A stretch of DNA of 34,197 nt. Source: Candidatus Obscuribacterales bacterium (GTDB lineage: Bacteria > Cyanobacteriota > Vampirovibrionia > Obscuribacterales > Obscuribacteraceae). The position numbers and the translations under genes were made by a program. The notes under the pieces were generated by a model. The model was given only the letters and a program-made list of their open reading frames with translations, was not told the DNA's origin and made no database searches. The stretch is from NCBI GenBank assembly GCA_021732565.1, contig JAKFUT010000032.1, positions 1 to 34,197 on the forward strand, given 5' to 3'. This document shows positions 1-8,802 of this stretch, piece after piece (position 1 is the first letter of the stretch; each line of letters opens with the position of its first letter).

Positions 1-945
1 GTTCAGGTCTCCATAAACGTTGACTGAACCGCCGGAATTGAAAAATGTCGGATCTCCAGTGATGTGCATATTTCCGATGCTCAAATTCTGCGTACTTGCT
101 TTAACATTCAAGCAGCCGGCGTTTCCATTGATCACACCGCTAAGCTGACCAACACTGATGTCGGCAACACCAGCGCCGGCATCAATATTGAGTTCTTTAG
201 ATAACCAGTCTCCTCCCCGAAGGCTCACGTCGCCCATGCCATTGCCCACATTAATCGAGCCTAGCAGAGCCTGAATTGTGCCCCCGGTATTGGTGACTGA
301 CAAGCTGTTCAGCAGCTGAGATTGACTGTTTGCCAGATTCGCGGAAATGGCACTGACATTGTTGATCTGGGCAAGGATAGTGCCCTGATTCAAGATCTGG
401 CCAGCTTGCAGATTCAAATTATTAACTGCTTGCATAACCGCCGCGGTGCCCACATTGGAAATGGCGTTTCCGGCACTCATTGAGAGATTGCCAGCAGAAG
501 AAATGGTTCCAGCATTAACCAGGTTTTGAACGGCAGTAAGAGTCAAATTGAGCTGGTTTACCAGATTACTGAATCCAGGAAGCCCACCTTGCGGCAAAAC
601 CGTTGTAATGAGTGCCCCTTGCTGATTAAAGATATTGTTTGCAGTAAAACTAGCAGTGTGAACAGCAGCGTTTGTTGAAACTGCATAAAGGGTGCCGGCG
701 TTGACCAGGTTGCCTGGCAGTGTGATTCCAGGAGCGCTCCCGAAATCTATTACTGCAGTTGTGCCCCGTCCGATGTTGAGCTGTTGAGCACCGGCCAATG
801 ACGCCGGGTCGATTATCAATAAATCTCTACTGGCCGGAGCTGGTGGAGTAACAGCGGCATCCTCGGCATTTGCGTCTAGGGTGCAGGTACTAAAAATGAA
901 CGCCACGGCCGAGACGCTTACAGTCGCGTGCTTTATTGATTTCAT
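1..945 (-). CDS. Secreted beta-helix / filamentous-haemagglutinin-like protein, N-terminal part
   Basis: An open frame reads leftwards from ATG 945 through 315 codons to the window edge without a stop, so the C-terminus is missing. Residues 1-26 form a signal peptide: K3/K5 give a positive n-region, followed by a hydrophobic stretch ending at ANA, with mature protein starting EDAAV. The mature part is rich in Asn, Gly, Ser, Thr, Leu and Ala. It repeats short phrases such as LVNAGTL, LVNAGTI, NQGTI, VTNTGG and SINVGNG. Such irregular Asn/Gly turns between short hydrophobic strands are typical of secreted right-handed beta-helix proteins (haemagglutinin or adhesin type). A surface or exported structural role is inferred from composition alone; no specific family is recognised. 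The gene is preceded by a 471-base gap. Confidence 0.72.
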   Translation of the reverse strand, partial: MKSIKHATVSVSAVAFIFSTCTLDANAEDAAVTPPAPASRDLLIIDPASLAGAQQLNIGRGTTAVIDFGSAPGITLPGNLVNAGTLYAVSTNAAVHTASFTANNIFNQQGALITTVLPQGGLPGFSNLVNQLNLTLTAVQNLVNAGTISSAGNLSMSAGNAISNVGTAAVMQAVNNLNLQAGQILNQGTILAQINNVSAISANLANSQSQLLNSLSVTNTGGTIQALLGSINVGNGMGDVSLRGGDWLSKELNIDAGAGVADISVGQLSGVINGNAGCLNVKASTQNLSIGNMHITGDPTFFNSGGSVNVYGDLN

Positions 946-1416
946 TTGTTACCACCCGTCGATTTGCCGCAGAACCAGCGTGCCGATTATTCAGCTGCTT
1001 TGAACAAATGTGCCGGTGCAAATATTTGGCTGCGATGAACGGGTTGTGCCGATAATTTCGATTGCAGAAATAGAGCTACCGGAAGTCTAGTTATATCACG
1101 GAATGAACACCAGAAGTCGGCATGATGGCAAGCAATTAAGGTCGTCAAGAGGGGAAGTAATTTCGGAGACTGAGCGACGATCCGACATGATTGGCGGCTT
1201 GAGCCGAAGAACATGTTTCTCGGTCAAGGATGGCACGTTTTCAGATGCACGACAGACAGGAAAACGTCATCGACAGCGGGCTAAGCCAGCAGAGGGAAAA
1301 TTGCCGCTATTTCCAGCAGCTCTCTCGTTCCGTCATCACTGGTCAGGTGTTGTGGGATAAAAGACCACGAAACATGCTCACTCGATACACACCGCCCCTG
1401 GCAGATGCAAAGACAG
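946..1416. other. Intergenic stretch without a convincing gene
   Basis: This stretch lies between the start of the leftmost secreted protein and the end of the TPR gene, both on the minus strand. Short open frames exist on both strands, but they lack good ribosome-binding sites and have unlike-protein composition. It probably holds the promoter of the leftmost gene. I see no terminator or RNA gene. Confidence 0.5.
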
Positions 1417-2886
1417 CTAATTTCCTGTTGCCGTCAGCGTAAAGATCTTAGCCGCTCGGCTTTCTAACTGCTCGGCATCCGTTGCCTTGTTCTGTGCTCG
1501 CATAACCTTCGCGTAATCGTCAAGACAAGCCGCGAAAAGTTTGCTGTGGGCGCCGTAGGCTTGTTCGCAAGCGTCTACGGCTTGACCATAGGCCGTGTTC
1601 GCTTCATTTAGTCGCCCCTGTTGAAAGTACATATAACCAAGCGCGTTGAGGATCTTCGCCGATTGATACTGCCCGCCGCTGCGTAATTTTCGGCTTCCGT
1701 CCAACGCGGTGCGATACTCCTTGTCTGCTTCCTGATACTGCCCCTGGTTCACGAAGCACGTAGCAAGATTAATTCGGCTGGTCACTACAGCAAGATTGTC
1801 CGGTCCATAGGACTTGGCGTAGATATTGATCGAGCGCTGCAACAATGGTGCAGCATCTGCGAATTTCTTTTGAGCGAGGTAAAGCAATGCAAGATTGTTC
1901 AAGTCAGCAGCCAAACCGGGATGATCAGGTCCAAGTGATTGTTCATCAATGTCGATGACCTTCTTATATAGGGGTTCGGCCTCGTCGTACCGTTTCTGTG
2001 CACCACGCACCGCAACCATGGTGCCGAACATTGGACCCGCCTGCTCAGCCGGCGCTCTGCCCACCACCATCTCGGATTCGTTTTGCTGCTTCTCTGCAGC
2101 CACTTCTGCTACACCACTCAACGTTGTTGCCCATGATGAATTACTTGGCGCTGTAATCGGAGCCCTTAACAATGCTTGTTCGCTTGTTGTCTCTTCAACC
2201 GACGTCGGCGGTTTGGTTATCGTTGCTGCTTGCCGCGCCCCGGGTCTATCCATCTTGCGATTCACATCGTTGAAATCACGAAGGCATGCAGTGGTCTCCG
2301 CGTTGGCTGCACCTAGACTCGCATTGTAGACATTTATAGCTTTTTGAAATGCATTTCTGGACTCAGCAAGATTATTCCGTCGGGCATAATGAAGAGCAAC
2401 ACGATGAAAAGTTCGCGCACCATCAGCAGTATTGCCATTAACTTGTTCGTTGAGATGCAACACCCGAGTATAGAGCGGCTCTGCCTTGCGGTGATTTCCC
2501 TGCGATTCGTAGCAAGACGCCAGGTCTAACATAAGAGACACTACTGCGCTTGTTTTCTCCCCCCTTTGTGCTTTCGCCAGTGCAAGAGCTCGCTGATAGA
2601 CAGGTTGAGCATCTTTCAACTGATCGAGCTGACAATAGGCAGCAGCTAATCCCTCCAGCGAAGGTAGAATTTTATCGGCAGAGCCAAGTTCATCGGACTC
2701 TCGCACGCACAACTCATATAGTTGTCGCGCCTTTAACCAGTTGCCATCTTTGTACGCCGCCTCAGCTAGTGCTTGGTAATTGTTCCAACTGGCGGCCGTC
2801 GCCTCCGTTGCACAATGCCCCGTATAACACCAGGCAGACAGGATAATGCTTGCAATCAAGGCACGAGCGATCATCGGCTTCAACAT
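1417..2886 (-). CDS. Secreted TPR protein (kinesin-light-chain-type repeats)
   Basis: 489 residues. Residues 1-25 (MLKPMIARALIASIILSAWC, then YTGHC) form a signal peptide, possibly of lipoprotein type. TPR units of about 42 residues run from about 33 to 190, with the motif ALAEAAYKDGNWLKARQLYE and later DLASCYESQGNHRKAEPLYT. They resume from about 300 to 480, for example NNLALLYLAQKKFADAAPLL. The long 42-residue spacing and the phrase LGPDHPGLAADLNNLALLY are typical of the TPR_12/kinesin light chain class. A Thr/Ser/Ala-rich linker of about 90 residues separates the two blocks. TPRs bind other proteins, so a periplasmic or surface scaffold is inferred; the partner is unknown. The start is uncertain: GGAG directly abuts ATG 2886, so ATG 2874 is an alternative. 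Confidence 0.85.
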   Translation of the reverse strand: MLKPMIARALIASIILSAWCYTGHCATEATAASWNNYQALAEAAYKDGNWLKARQLYELCVRESDELGSADKILPSLEGLAAAYCQLDQLKDAQPVYQRALALAKAQRGEKTSAVVSLMLDLASCYESQGNHRKAEPLYTRVLHLNEQVNGNTADGARTFHRVALHYARRNNLAESRNAFQKAINVYNASLGAANAETTACLRDFNDVNRKMDRPGARQAATITKPPTSVEETTSEQALLRAPITAPSNSSWATTLSGVAEVAAEKQQNESEMVVGRAPAEQAGPMFGTMVAVRGAQKRYDEAEPLYKKVIDIDEQSLGPDHPGLAADLNNLALLYLAQKKFADAAPLLQRSINIYAKSYGPDNLAVVTSRINLATCFVNQGQYQEADKEYRTALDGSRKLRSGGQYQSAKILNALGYMYFQQGRLNEANTAYGQAVDACEQAYGAHSKLFAACLDDYAKVMRAQNKATDAEQLESRAAKIFTLTATGN

Positions 2887-3116
2887 CTCCGAAAAGTGTG
2901 GATGCTAAGATACACGATACACTACCATACGATGCAATGAATCTCAGCGGTGGGAGGCTATCCATCGTTGTTCCTCTTAACTCGTACCCGGTTCAGACAA
3001 GATTCTTCGTCATTAAACTCTCGCTTTGAAACAACGTTATGTTGCTGCCAGATTTGCCTAGTAATTTTGAGGCACCCCTGTAGAGGGCAAAAGCATTAAT
3101 GGTGAGGAACAAGAAC

Positions 3117-3413
3117 ATGGACGAATTTGATTTTGAACATTCTATTAGCAATACAAATGAAACCGCAGACACCAGTGACCATGAGGCGGTTGTCGATTTG
3201 GCCGCCGCTGGATGGACGAACAGTGCCGGTGACAAACACCGGCCCGGTACCGATACTGACAATGCGGACCGCATTATAAGTGCATCGACACGGATTCAAC
3301 CACAAATTGACAATAGAAAGACACCTTCGGTATTGCCAGATTTTATTTTCGACAACCGCCTACATACGCCCGAGAGTTATGTTGTATCCGGCATCGAGGA
3401 TGAAGTGCAATAG
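3117..3413 (+). CDS. Small acidic hypothetical protein
   Basis: 98 residues from ATG 3117. I preferred this start to ATG 3099 because GAGG lies nine bases upstream. The product is acidic and polar (MDEFDFEHSISNTNETADTSD at the start), with no signal peptide, membrane segment or known motif. It looks largely disordered, with a short hydrophobic tract VVDLAAAGW near residue 25 and VLPDFIFDN near 73. The good ribosome-binding site is the main support for a real gene. The next gene begins 177 bases downstream on the same strand. Function unknown. Confidence 0.45.
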   Translation: MDEFDFEHSISNTNETADTSDHEAVVDLAAAGWTNSAGDKHRPGTDTDNADRIISASTRIQPQIDNRKTPSVLPDFIFDNRLHTPESYVVSGIEDEVQ

Positions 3414-3590
3414 GTTAAAGGAGGCCGCGAAAAGGTACAAGTGAAGGGGTTCGATGCGCCAGCGATTGCCGCAACCTAACCAGATTGCGGCAATCACTGA
3501 ACGTGAGCAGCTCCTTTTAGTGCCACTTTGAAAGGATCTCAGTACAACAGGATGGGTTATTATGGTCGCATTCGGGTCGGAGAAGAGACA

Positions 3591-4058
3591 ATGCAAGCAA
3601 AAACAATTCCACCAGACGTCGATTTTCCGGCAGCCCACAGCATGGATTCGGAGTGGTTCGCGGTGGACCAGGATGGCAACATCGCGGTGTTCGACACGGG
3701 AGAATCCGGCGTGATACCTGAGGTCGCTCAGGGCGCCGACCAGGGAGCAGTCTTTGAGATTCTCGATCAGTTGGCGATGGCATTCGACCTGCCGAGCGAA
3801 GCTGATTATAAGCATGCTTTATCCGAGTTGCGTCTTGAAAGGCTCGGTGTGTTCCTTTATCGATATGATGATTATCAGGGCGAGCCGTATGAGAGAGAAT
3901 TCGCGCCGAAGGCACCGAAGAAACTAGATCAACTGCCCGCACCGCTTCAGAAAATATTTGGCAGCGTTCGATTTTATGATATTAAGTTTGAATCCTTTGA
4001 TAGAGTGTGGCCGCGGCGCTATTTCGAATGCACGGGTTGGGGCAACGACGACATGTAA
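3591..4058 (+). CDS. Hypothetical cytoplasmic protein with a WFAVDQDGNIAVFDTGE motif
   Basis: 155 residues from ATG 3591, chosen over in-frame ATG 3552 because GGAG sits nine bases upstream of 3591. Residues around 20-40 read SEWFAVDQDGNIAVFDTGE. This motif recurs in a loosely defined family of small cytoplasmic proteins often found in tandem or accessory gene clusters, some considered immunity-like; I do not recognise a named family. The rest is acidic and predicted to be mixed alpha/beta, with several aromatic residues (FLYRYDDY, VRFYDIKFESFDRVWPRRYFEC). There is no signal peptide or membrane segment. It is followed by a terminator-like hairpin, and the neighbouring histidine kinase gene converges on it. 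No toxin gene is adjacent, so an immunity role is not supported here. Confidence 0.75.
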   Translation: MQAKTIPPDVDFPAAHSMDSEWFAVDQDGNIAVFDTGESGVIPEVAQGADQGAVFEILDQLAMAFDLPSEADYKHALSELRLERLGVFLYRYDDYQGEPYEREFAPKAPKKLDQLPAPLQKIFGSVRFYDIKFESFDRVWPRRYFECTGWGNDDM

Positions 4059-4077
4059 CCCGCGTGGTGGCCAGCCC

Positions 4078-4109
4078 GGAAATCGAAGAGATGTACGATT
4101 TCCCCTTTT
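4078..4109 (+). terminator. Terminator-like hairpin after the WFAVDQDGN gene
   Basis: GGAAATCG at 4078-4085 pairs perfectly with CGATTTCC at 4096-4103 across a ten-base loop, followed by CCTTTT. It lies 19 bases after the stop codon, between two convergent genes. The stem is only half G+C, so termination strength is uncertain. Confidence 0.5.
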
Positions 4110-4141
4110 GACAAGCATCGATGCCGGGTTGAATTGCCTGC

Positions 4142-6229
4142 TTACTCCCCGGGAATGACAAACCAGAAGATGCTTCCCTCGTCTACTGTGCTGTCAACCC
4201 CAATGGTACCACCATGCTGCTCCACAATTGTCTTGCAAATTGTCAGTCCCAAACCATGCCCGCCCTTCTTGGTGGCATCTTCGCCATGCAATTGCTTGAA
4301 TCGCTCAAAAATGAGTGCCACTTTGTCCGCCGGCACGCCTCTACCGCGATCAACAACTGAGACTTTGACATTGCCATCTACATCATCCAATTGAATTTTC
4401 ACCGTTGACTTGGGCGGTGCAAACTTAATTGCATTGGACAGTAAATTAGCCACGACCTGGATCAATCGAGCTCCGTCTGCAGCACACTGCAAATCATTTT
4501 CAGGAACATCGATCTGAATTTTGCGCAATTCACCAAGTGGACGAACTGCATCCGTCGCACTGATGATGACCTCCCTCATGGATATTCTCTCCATGTGCAG
4601 AGAAAATTTCCCCGACGCCATTTTCTCAATATCCAGCAGGTCGTTGACCAGACGAATTAGCCGTTGAATTTCCTTTTGTCCTTGTCTCAACAACTCATAT
4701 TCCGTTTCATTGAGACGGTCAGCCGCACCTCTTTCTAGAACGGACAAAATAACATTGATGGAACTGAGAGGTGTTCGAAGATCGTGACTGACCATTGCCA
4801 CAAACTCGCGTTTTACTCGTTCAATCTCGTGGCGCTCACTCACATCCAGCGCAACCACCAGGTATCCCGTCTGATCGCGTAGATTTAAGGCACTAATGGT
4901 CAATTCACTGGCTATGGCTTCTCCCGACTTAGGTGTGATGGTGTTCTCTATAAGAGTATTGTGACACTCTTTAATAAGCTGTTCCAGGCTGTCCTTGTTG
5001 CCATCGCGAAGCTTCTCGGGAATAATTTGACAGAGATTTTTACCGATCAGCTCCTGCGAACTGTAGCCGCTTAGCACTTCTGCGCTACGATTCAAGAACT
5101 CTATATGACCTTCTTGATTCAACGTAAGTATCGCCACCGGCAAACTGGCCAGAATGACACGAATTCGTTCCTCACTTTGGCGAAGCAGTTGCTCGGCCAG
5201 TTTTCGCTCAGTAATATCGTGCACCACGCAAAATAAGCCGTGATCTTTTGCCGACCAATGAGCAGACCATAATAGGTGAATAATGCTTCGAGTTGGATCA
5301 ATCCATCTGGTTTCAAAGACTATTTTGTCGATGCTCATATCGGCACCGATCATGGCTGCCAGACTAGCGTCAATGTCGTCAGGCACGAGGAATTCCGTAA
5401 ACGATCGGCCGATCAACTTCTCGGAAGCAAATCCCAACACATTGGTCGAAGCTGCATTCACCGATACAAAGCGACCACGCGCATCGATAAGGCATATGAC
5501 GTCCACCGCGTTTTGAACTACTGCACGCTCCTTTGCCCTGGTTTCAGCAAGGCTTCCAGCCAAAAGGTCCAGTTCGTTTTCCAACTGCGCCGGATCAGTA
5601 GACGCTGATGATGGCTTTCCAGCAAGAGCGAGAATTACATTTCCCAGGCGATTGATCGGTGTTAGTAATTGGTTGCGGGCCACCAGAATCAGCAAGATGC
5701 CACAGACTGCCTGTACCACCGCCTCTAATACCAGCGCCATCAAGAACTGATCCTGACAATCAGAACGACGTGTACGCGAAACACTCAAGCCAGGAACCGC
5801 ACTTTCGCTCAGAATGGCCACTTCCGCTCTTGCCTTCTGAACCAGCGTTTGAAGATTCGACTCATCTTTCACGGCCAACTCCAGTTCGAGCTGGTGGCAC
5901 AAACGCCGGAGCCGTTCGGTAGAGCCGGAAAGATGCTGCTTGTCGGTGAGTGCAACCTCCTGCAGTTGCGTTGATAAGCTATTTGCTTGTATAAGTGACT
6001 CCTGCACGCTCCGGCGGCATTGCGGGTCGTTCTTGAAACGGTTGAGAGTCGCGACATAGCTGAGCACAGTGTCGACCATGCTACAGCGAGCAACAATTTG
6101 CTCCATTCGATCAGCTTGCATGCTGCTCCCATTCAACTGCTGAAGTAGTGCAACATCTGCTATGACTGACAAAACTCCTGCTACCGAGGGTACCAGAATC
6201 ATTAATGACATCCTGGAGGAGTACTTCAA
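4142..6229 (-). CDS. Membrane sensor histidine kinase with two PAS domains
   Basis: 695 residues. A membrane segment at about 9-30, an extracytoplasmic helical region to about 160 and a second membrane segment at about 163-184 precede a HAMP-like linker. PAS domains follow at about 237-345 (AVDVICLIDARGRFVSVNAA) and 352-465 (ASLPVAILTLNQEGHIEFLN). The HisKA domain carries the phospho-acceptor H482 in FVAMVSHDLRTPLSS. The ATPase domain shows the N box NLLSNAIKFAP (about 596-606), G1 DRGRGVP (627-633), F box FERF (641-644) and G2 GGHGLGL (656-662). All catalytic motifs are intact, so it should autophosphorylate and pass phosphate to a response regulator; none is adjacent. The start is TTG 6229, with AGAGG six bases upstream; ATG 6211 is the alternative. 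Confidence 0.93.
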   Translation of the reverse strand: MKYSSRMSLMILVPSVAGVLSVIADVALLQQLNGSSMQADRMEQIVARCSMVDTVLSYVATLNRFKNDPQCRRSVQESLIQANSLSTQLQEVALTDKQHLSGSTERLRRLCHQLELELAVKDESNLQTLVQKARAEVAILSESAVPGLSVSRTRRSDCQDQFLMALVLEAVVQAVCGILLILVARNQLLTPINRLGNVILALAGKPSSASTDPAQLENELDLLAGSLAETRAKERAVVQNAVDVICLIDARGRFVSVNAASTNVLGFASEKLIGRSFTEFLVPDDIDASLAAMIGADMSIDKIVFETRWIDPTRSIIHLLWSAHWSAKDHGLFCVVHDITERKLAEQLLRQSEERIRVILASLPVAILTLNQEGHIEFLNRSAEVLSGYSSQELIGKNLCQIIPEKLRDGNKDSLEQLIKECHNTLIENTITPKSGEAIASELTISALNLRDQTGYLVVALDVSERHEIERVKREFVAMVSHDLRTPLSSINVILSVLERGAADRLNETEYELLRQGQKEIQRLIRLVNDLLDIEKMASGKFSLHMERISMREVIISATDAVRPLGELRKIQIDVPENDLQCAADGARLIQVVANLLSNAIKFAPPKSTVKIQLDDVDGNVKVSVVDRGRGVPADKVALIFERFKQLHGEDATKKGGHGLGLTICKTIVEQHGGTIGVDSTVDEGSIFWFVIPGE

Positions 6230-6784
6230 TTTCCGCCTCTCTAAACTGCACGATATTCAAAATCATAGATAGGATACACCCCGAACCTGCGGCCGGCTAC
6301 TAGAAGTTCGCCATCGCCAAGGACTATTCGGCTAACTCCGAAACCGCAAAAAGCGGTTCTCAGGGAGTGATCCCTATCACTATTTGGTCACAATCCTGAG
6401 ATATCACTATGTGGTGCTGCTCAGGAGCACATCTTCTTGTCCAAGCGCAGTTGATTACAACGGACTAGAAGAAAATTCAGTAGCTACCGGCCGACTATGC
6501 AATATTTGTGCAGTCATTTGGGCTGCGCGATTGAGTTTTTGTCCTCAAACAAAATCAGGAATTCATCGTGGTTTACGAAGTGTGCGGGGCGGCGAGCACC
6601 GGAGAATCACCGTTACATTGCAATTCACTGACATGCTGCAGCCAAACGGCAGCGCATTATGACCTTGCAACTGAACGCCATCATTACGGCGGCAAGTTAC
6701 ACATTGCAGCGAACGGTCGATGGAACCCAAGTCCAGAGTCGGAAAGTGGCTGAATGAGATGCACTACTGATGGGAGAATTAGAG
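6230..6784. other. Divergent intergenic region between histidine kinase and small membrane protein
   Basis: About 550 bases separate two divergent genes. It contains a 6-bp stem (AACCGC at 6342-6347, GCGGTT at 6353-6358) and the repeat cluster at 6362-6415 listed separately. Open frames crossing it have poor composition and I do not accept them as genes. Confidence 0.5.
6362..6415. promoter_or_regulatory. Operator-like cluster of direct and inverted repeats
   Basis: TATCACTATTTGGT at 6375-6388 recurs as TATCACTATGTGGT at 6402-6415, 13 of 14 bases identical and 27 bases apart. Just before it two dyads overlap: AGGGA/TCCCT (6362-6366, 6371-6375) and GTGAT/ATCAC (6367-6371, 6376-6380). The 27-base period is about two and a half helical turns. 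It sits about 135 bases upstream of the histidine kinase start and could bind a dimeric regulator; this is inferred from pattern only. Confidence 0.35.
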
Positions 6785-7396
6785 ATGGAAGATCCTTTTG
6801 AGACTCGTAAAGGTCCACCGTCATTCGAAGAGCAGGTCAATCAGCGAGCAACCGAAATTTTGCGTGACCAGGGAGTTGATGGAGTTAGAGACATTACTGA
6901 GAAACGGCAAAGACGAGAAAGACTGGAAGAGAAAATTTCAACAGAGGATTTTTCGTCTGACATAGCGCGCCCGAAAGCGCCATCACCGCCAGTAGAGATT
7001 CCGGTAGAAACATATCAGTTTCGGTTGGGAGACAGCCAACTCATTTACGACAGAACACCGTTCTTGGCTCGCCAGAATGCTCTGCCCTTTTGTACTCTGA
7101 ACATGGCTGCTACCATTATGGGACCAACGGCTGCTCGCTGGGGGCATGGTTCTGTATGCACACTCTGGGGCGCTTCTTCGATCTATTTGGATGGGCGTGA
7201 ATTCTCGGAAAGCAGAAGCACATTAGAGAAAATCAAATATGGCAGTTCAATCGCCGCCGACTCGGTAATGCTCGCGGGAGGAGTGACGAGGCTGGGCGCC
7301 TACGGACCAAAATGGCTGGGTCCGCTACTTTTGCTTGGCGGCATCGGTGGACGGCTCTTGGCTGATGCAATTCCAAACGAGATACGAAAGAAGTAA
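6785..7396 (+). CDS. Hypothetical protein with hydrophobic Gly-rich C-terminus
   Basis: 203 residues from ATG 6785; ATG 6770 five codons earlier is the alternative, but GGGAGA lies about ten bases before 6785. The first 80 residues are highly charged and probably helical or disordered (FEEQVNQRATEILRDQGVDG, KRQRRERLEEK). A Pro-rich link PKAPSPPVEIPVE follows. The C-terminal half has hydrophobic, small-residue segments, including DSVMLAGGVTRLGAYG and KWLGPLLLLGGIGGRLLADAI, that could insert into or lie on a membrane. It ends in a basic tail. I recognise no family. The gene faces the convergent duplicated-module gene. Confidence 0.7.
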   Translation: MEDPFETRKGPPSFEEQVNQRATEILRDQGVDGVRDITEKRQRRERLEEKISTEDFSSDIARPKAPSPPVEIPVETYQFRLGDSQLIYDRTPFLARQNALPFCTLNMAATIMGPTAARWGHGSVCTLWGASSIYLDGREFSESRSTLEKIKYGSSIAADSVMLAGGVTRLGAYGPKWLGPLLLLGGIGGRLLADAIPNEIRKK

Positions 7397-7462
7397 TTGA
7401 GATCTTCATTCGTAACCCGCTGGATACCTTCGGGTTGTGCCTTTCGCATTAGCATTAGCAGA

Positions 7463-8587
7463 TCACCTGCGAGGTCCAGGTCTCCCACGTGGAGGTAGTC
7501 CATTGGAAGTTCGTCGAGCCTCCTCCATCGAATCTAACGTGCTCAACGCTTGGAAAAAGCGTTCCCAAGTAAGAGGGCTTGGTTTTGCTTCAGGCGGTTT
7601 CTCTGCGGGTCTTTGAGGCTGAGGCTCTACCGTTCGATCTCTGGTTACAGCCCCCTCAGCACTTATCACGTAACGACGCGGAGGCGCCTCGGGTTCACGC
7701 GTATCGCGCCCGGTTACAACGTAGCTTCCATCTCCTTGGCGAATCACCGTCGGTCGAGTCAATTCTACCGGTCGTCCATCTGAGCCAGTGAAATCTACCC
7801 TTCTACGTGAGTCTATGCCTTCAGTTGACGAAGCCCTGAGCTCCACCCCGTTTGCATTTATGGAAGTACCAGCCGGTAGATCTATGGTCTGATTGCGAGT
7901 CACACGGCCTTCAGGACTTACCACATAAAGTTGCGTAGGGGCATTGCGTTCGCGCGTATCACGCCCGGTTATAACGTAACTCCCATCGGCTTGGCGAGTG
8001 ACTGTCGGTTCGGTCAGCTGTACCGATTGTCCGTCTGAGTCTGTGAAATCTACCCTTCTGCGTGAGTTTATGCCTCCCGTCGACGTTGGCGTAAGCTCCA
8101 CGCCGTTGGCATTTATGGAAGTAACTCTCGATAGATCCACCACTCCTGTGCGATTTTCCGAAGTCTTGTCCGCAGGCTTTGCCGGGCGAGCTGATTGATC
8201 CAAGGACGGTTTATCAACCGGTTTTTGCTCGGCGGCAGACTCCAGTGCAGGTCTGGGTTTATCAACAGGTTTCCCTTCTTGAGCACTATCATTATGAGGT
8301 GCTGGAGCTCCTCGGCCGGACACGCGCTGTTCGGGCTCTGCAAATTGAGTGCCGTCGTTTGGTTGCTCCCTGTCGCCTGGCTTGGCGTCGGCAGGCTTCG
8401 CTACCGGAGCCCCATTATCCTCCAGTGTAAATCCACTGAGAATTGCAAGTGCATGACCAGAAATTTGACTGAGATTTTCATTGCGAATGTTTCGAAGCTG
8501 CTGATTGGACTGAATCGAATTGTCTTCACCTGGCGTTCCAACGACGGGCGCCTCAGTCTGCGCTTCTCTTTCAAATTCGTTGTCCAT
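7463..8587 (-). CDS. Hypothetical protein with duplicated 85-residue module and KPVDKP linker
   Basis: 374 residues from ATG 8587, which has GGAG nine bases upstream; ATG 8593 two codons earlier has too short a spacing. The N-terminal 60 residues are polar and acidic. A Pro/Lys/Asp linker repeats KPADK, KPVDKP and KPADA. Two tandem modules follow, each opening with TSINANGVEL, then SRRRVDFT, a DGSYV-TGRDTRE core and a (Y)V-S-EG-VTR end. They look like beta-rich domains. A short C-terminal helical segment (LTWERFFQALSTLDSMEEAR) precedes a basic PRGRPGPRR tail. There is no signal peptide, so a cytoplasmic protein or one exported by a non-Sec route. It lies downstream of the Ser/Thr kinase on the same strand, 215 bases away. 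Function unknown. Confidence 0.75.
   Translation of the reverse strand: MDNEFEREAQTEAPVVGTPGEDNSIQSNQQLRNIRNENLSQISGHALAILSGFTLEDNGAPVAKPADAKPGDREQPNDGTQFAEPEQRVSGRGAPAPHNDSAQEGKPVDKPRPALESAAEQKPVDKPSLDQSARPAKPADKTSENRTGVVDLSRVTSINANGVELTPTSTGGINSRRRVDFTDSDGQSVQLTEPTVTRQADGSYVITGRDTRERNAPTQLYVVSPEGRVTRNQTIDLPAGTSINANGVELRASSTEGIDSRRRVDFTGSDGRPVELTRPTVIRQGDGSYVVTGRDTREPEAPPRRYVISAEGAVTRDRTVEPQPQRPAEKPPEAKPSPLTWERFFQALSTLDSMEEARRTSNGLPPRGRPGPRR
7622..8122 (-). repeat. Two tandem copies of a 255-base module inside a gene
   Basis: The module encoding TSINANGVEL to the residue before the next TSINANGVEL covers 8122-7868, and its copy covers 7867 to about 7622. The period is 85 codons. The copies remain alike at the DNA level (for example the stretch encoding SINANGVEL and SRRRVDFT) but have diverged in about a quarter of residues, so the duplication is not recent. 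Confidence 0.85.
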
Positions 8588-8802
8588 GTACATGTTCTCC
8601 GTCCTCGTCCCCGATTTCGCTAAGTTACATCCAACGACCTTTCTTCAACCTGGCAAAGAGCGATCCTTTCGGGGTGTTAGTTGGAATTTCGGCACACTGG
8701 CGTCGCGGTCCGACGGTGGCAACCAGATATACCAAACCAGCGATGGTTTGTGCTTGTTGATATCGAACGAACGCCTGTATCACATCACAATGATCAGCAC
8801 GA

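Noticed and set aside
3360..3942. Long minus-strand frames opposite the WFAVDQDGN gene
   Set aside because: They are antisense to a gene with a good ribosome-binding site and a recognisable motif, and their composition (many Cys, Trp and Arg) is not protein-like.
3591..4058. Immunity protein of a toxin system
   Set aside because: The motif resembles some immunity-like proteins, but no toxin, Rhs or WXG-type gene is adjacent in the window.
6384..6753. Plus-strand frames in the gap before 6785
   Set aside because: No ribosome-binding site and unlikely composition. They cross the operator-like repeats, so the stretch is better read as regulatory.
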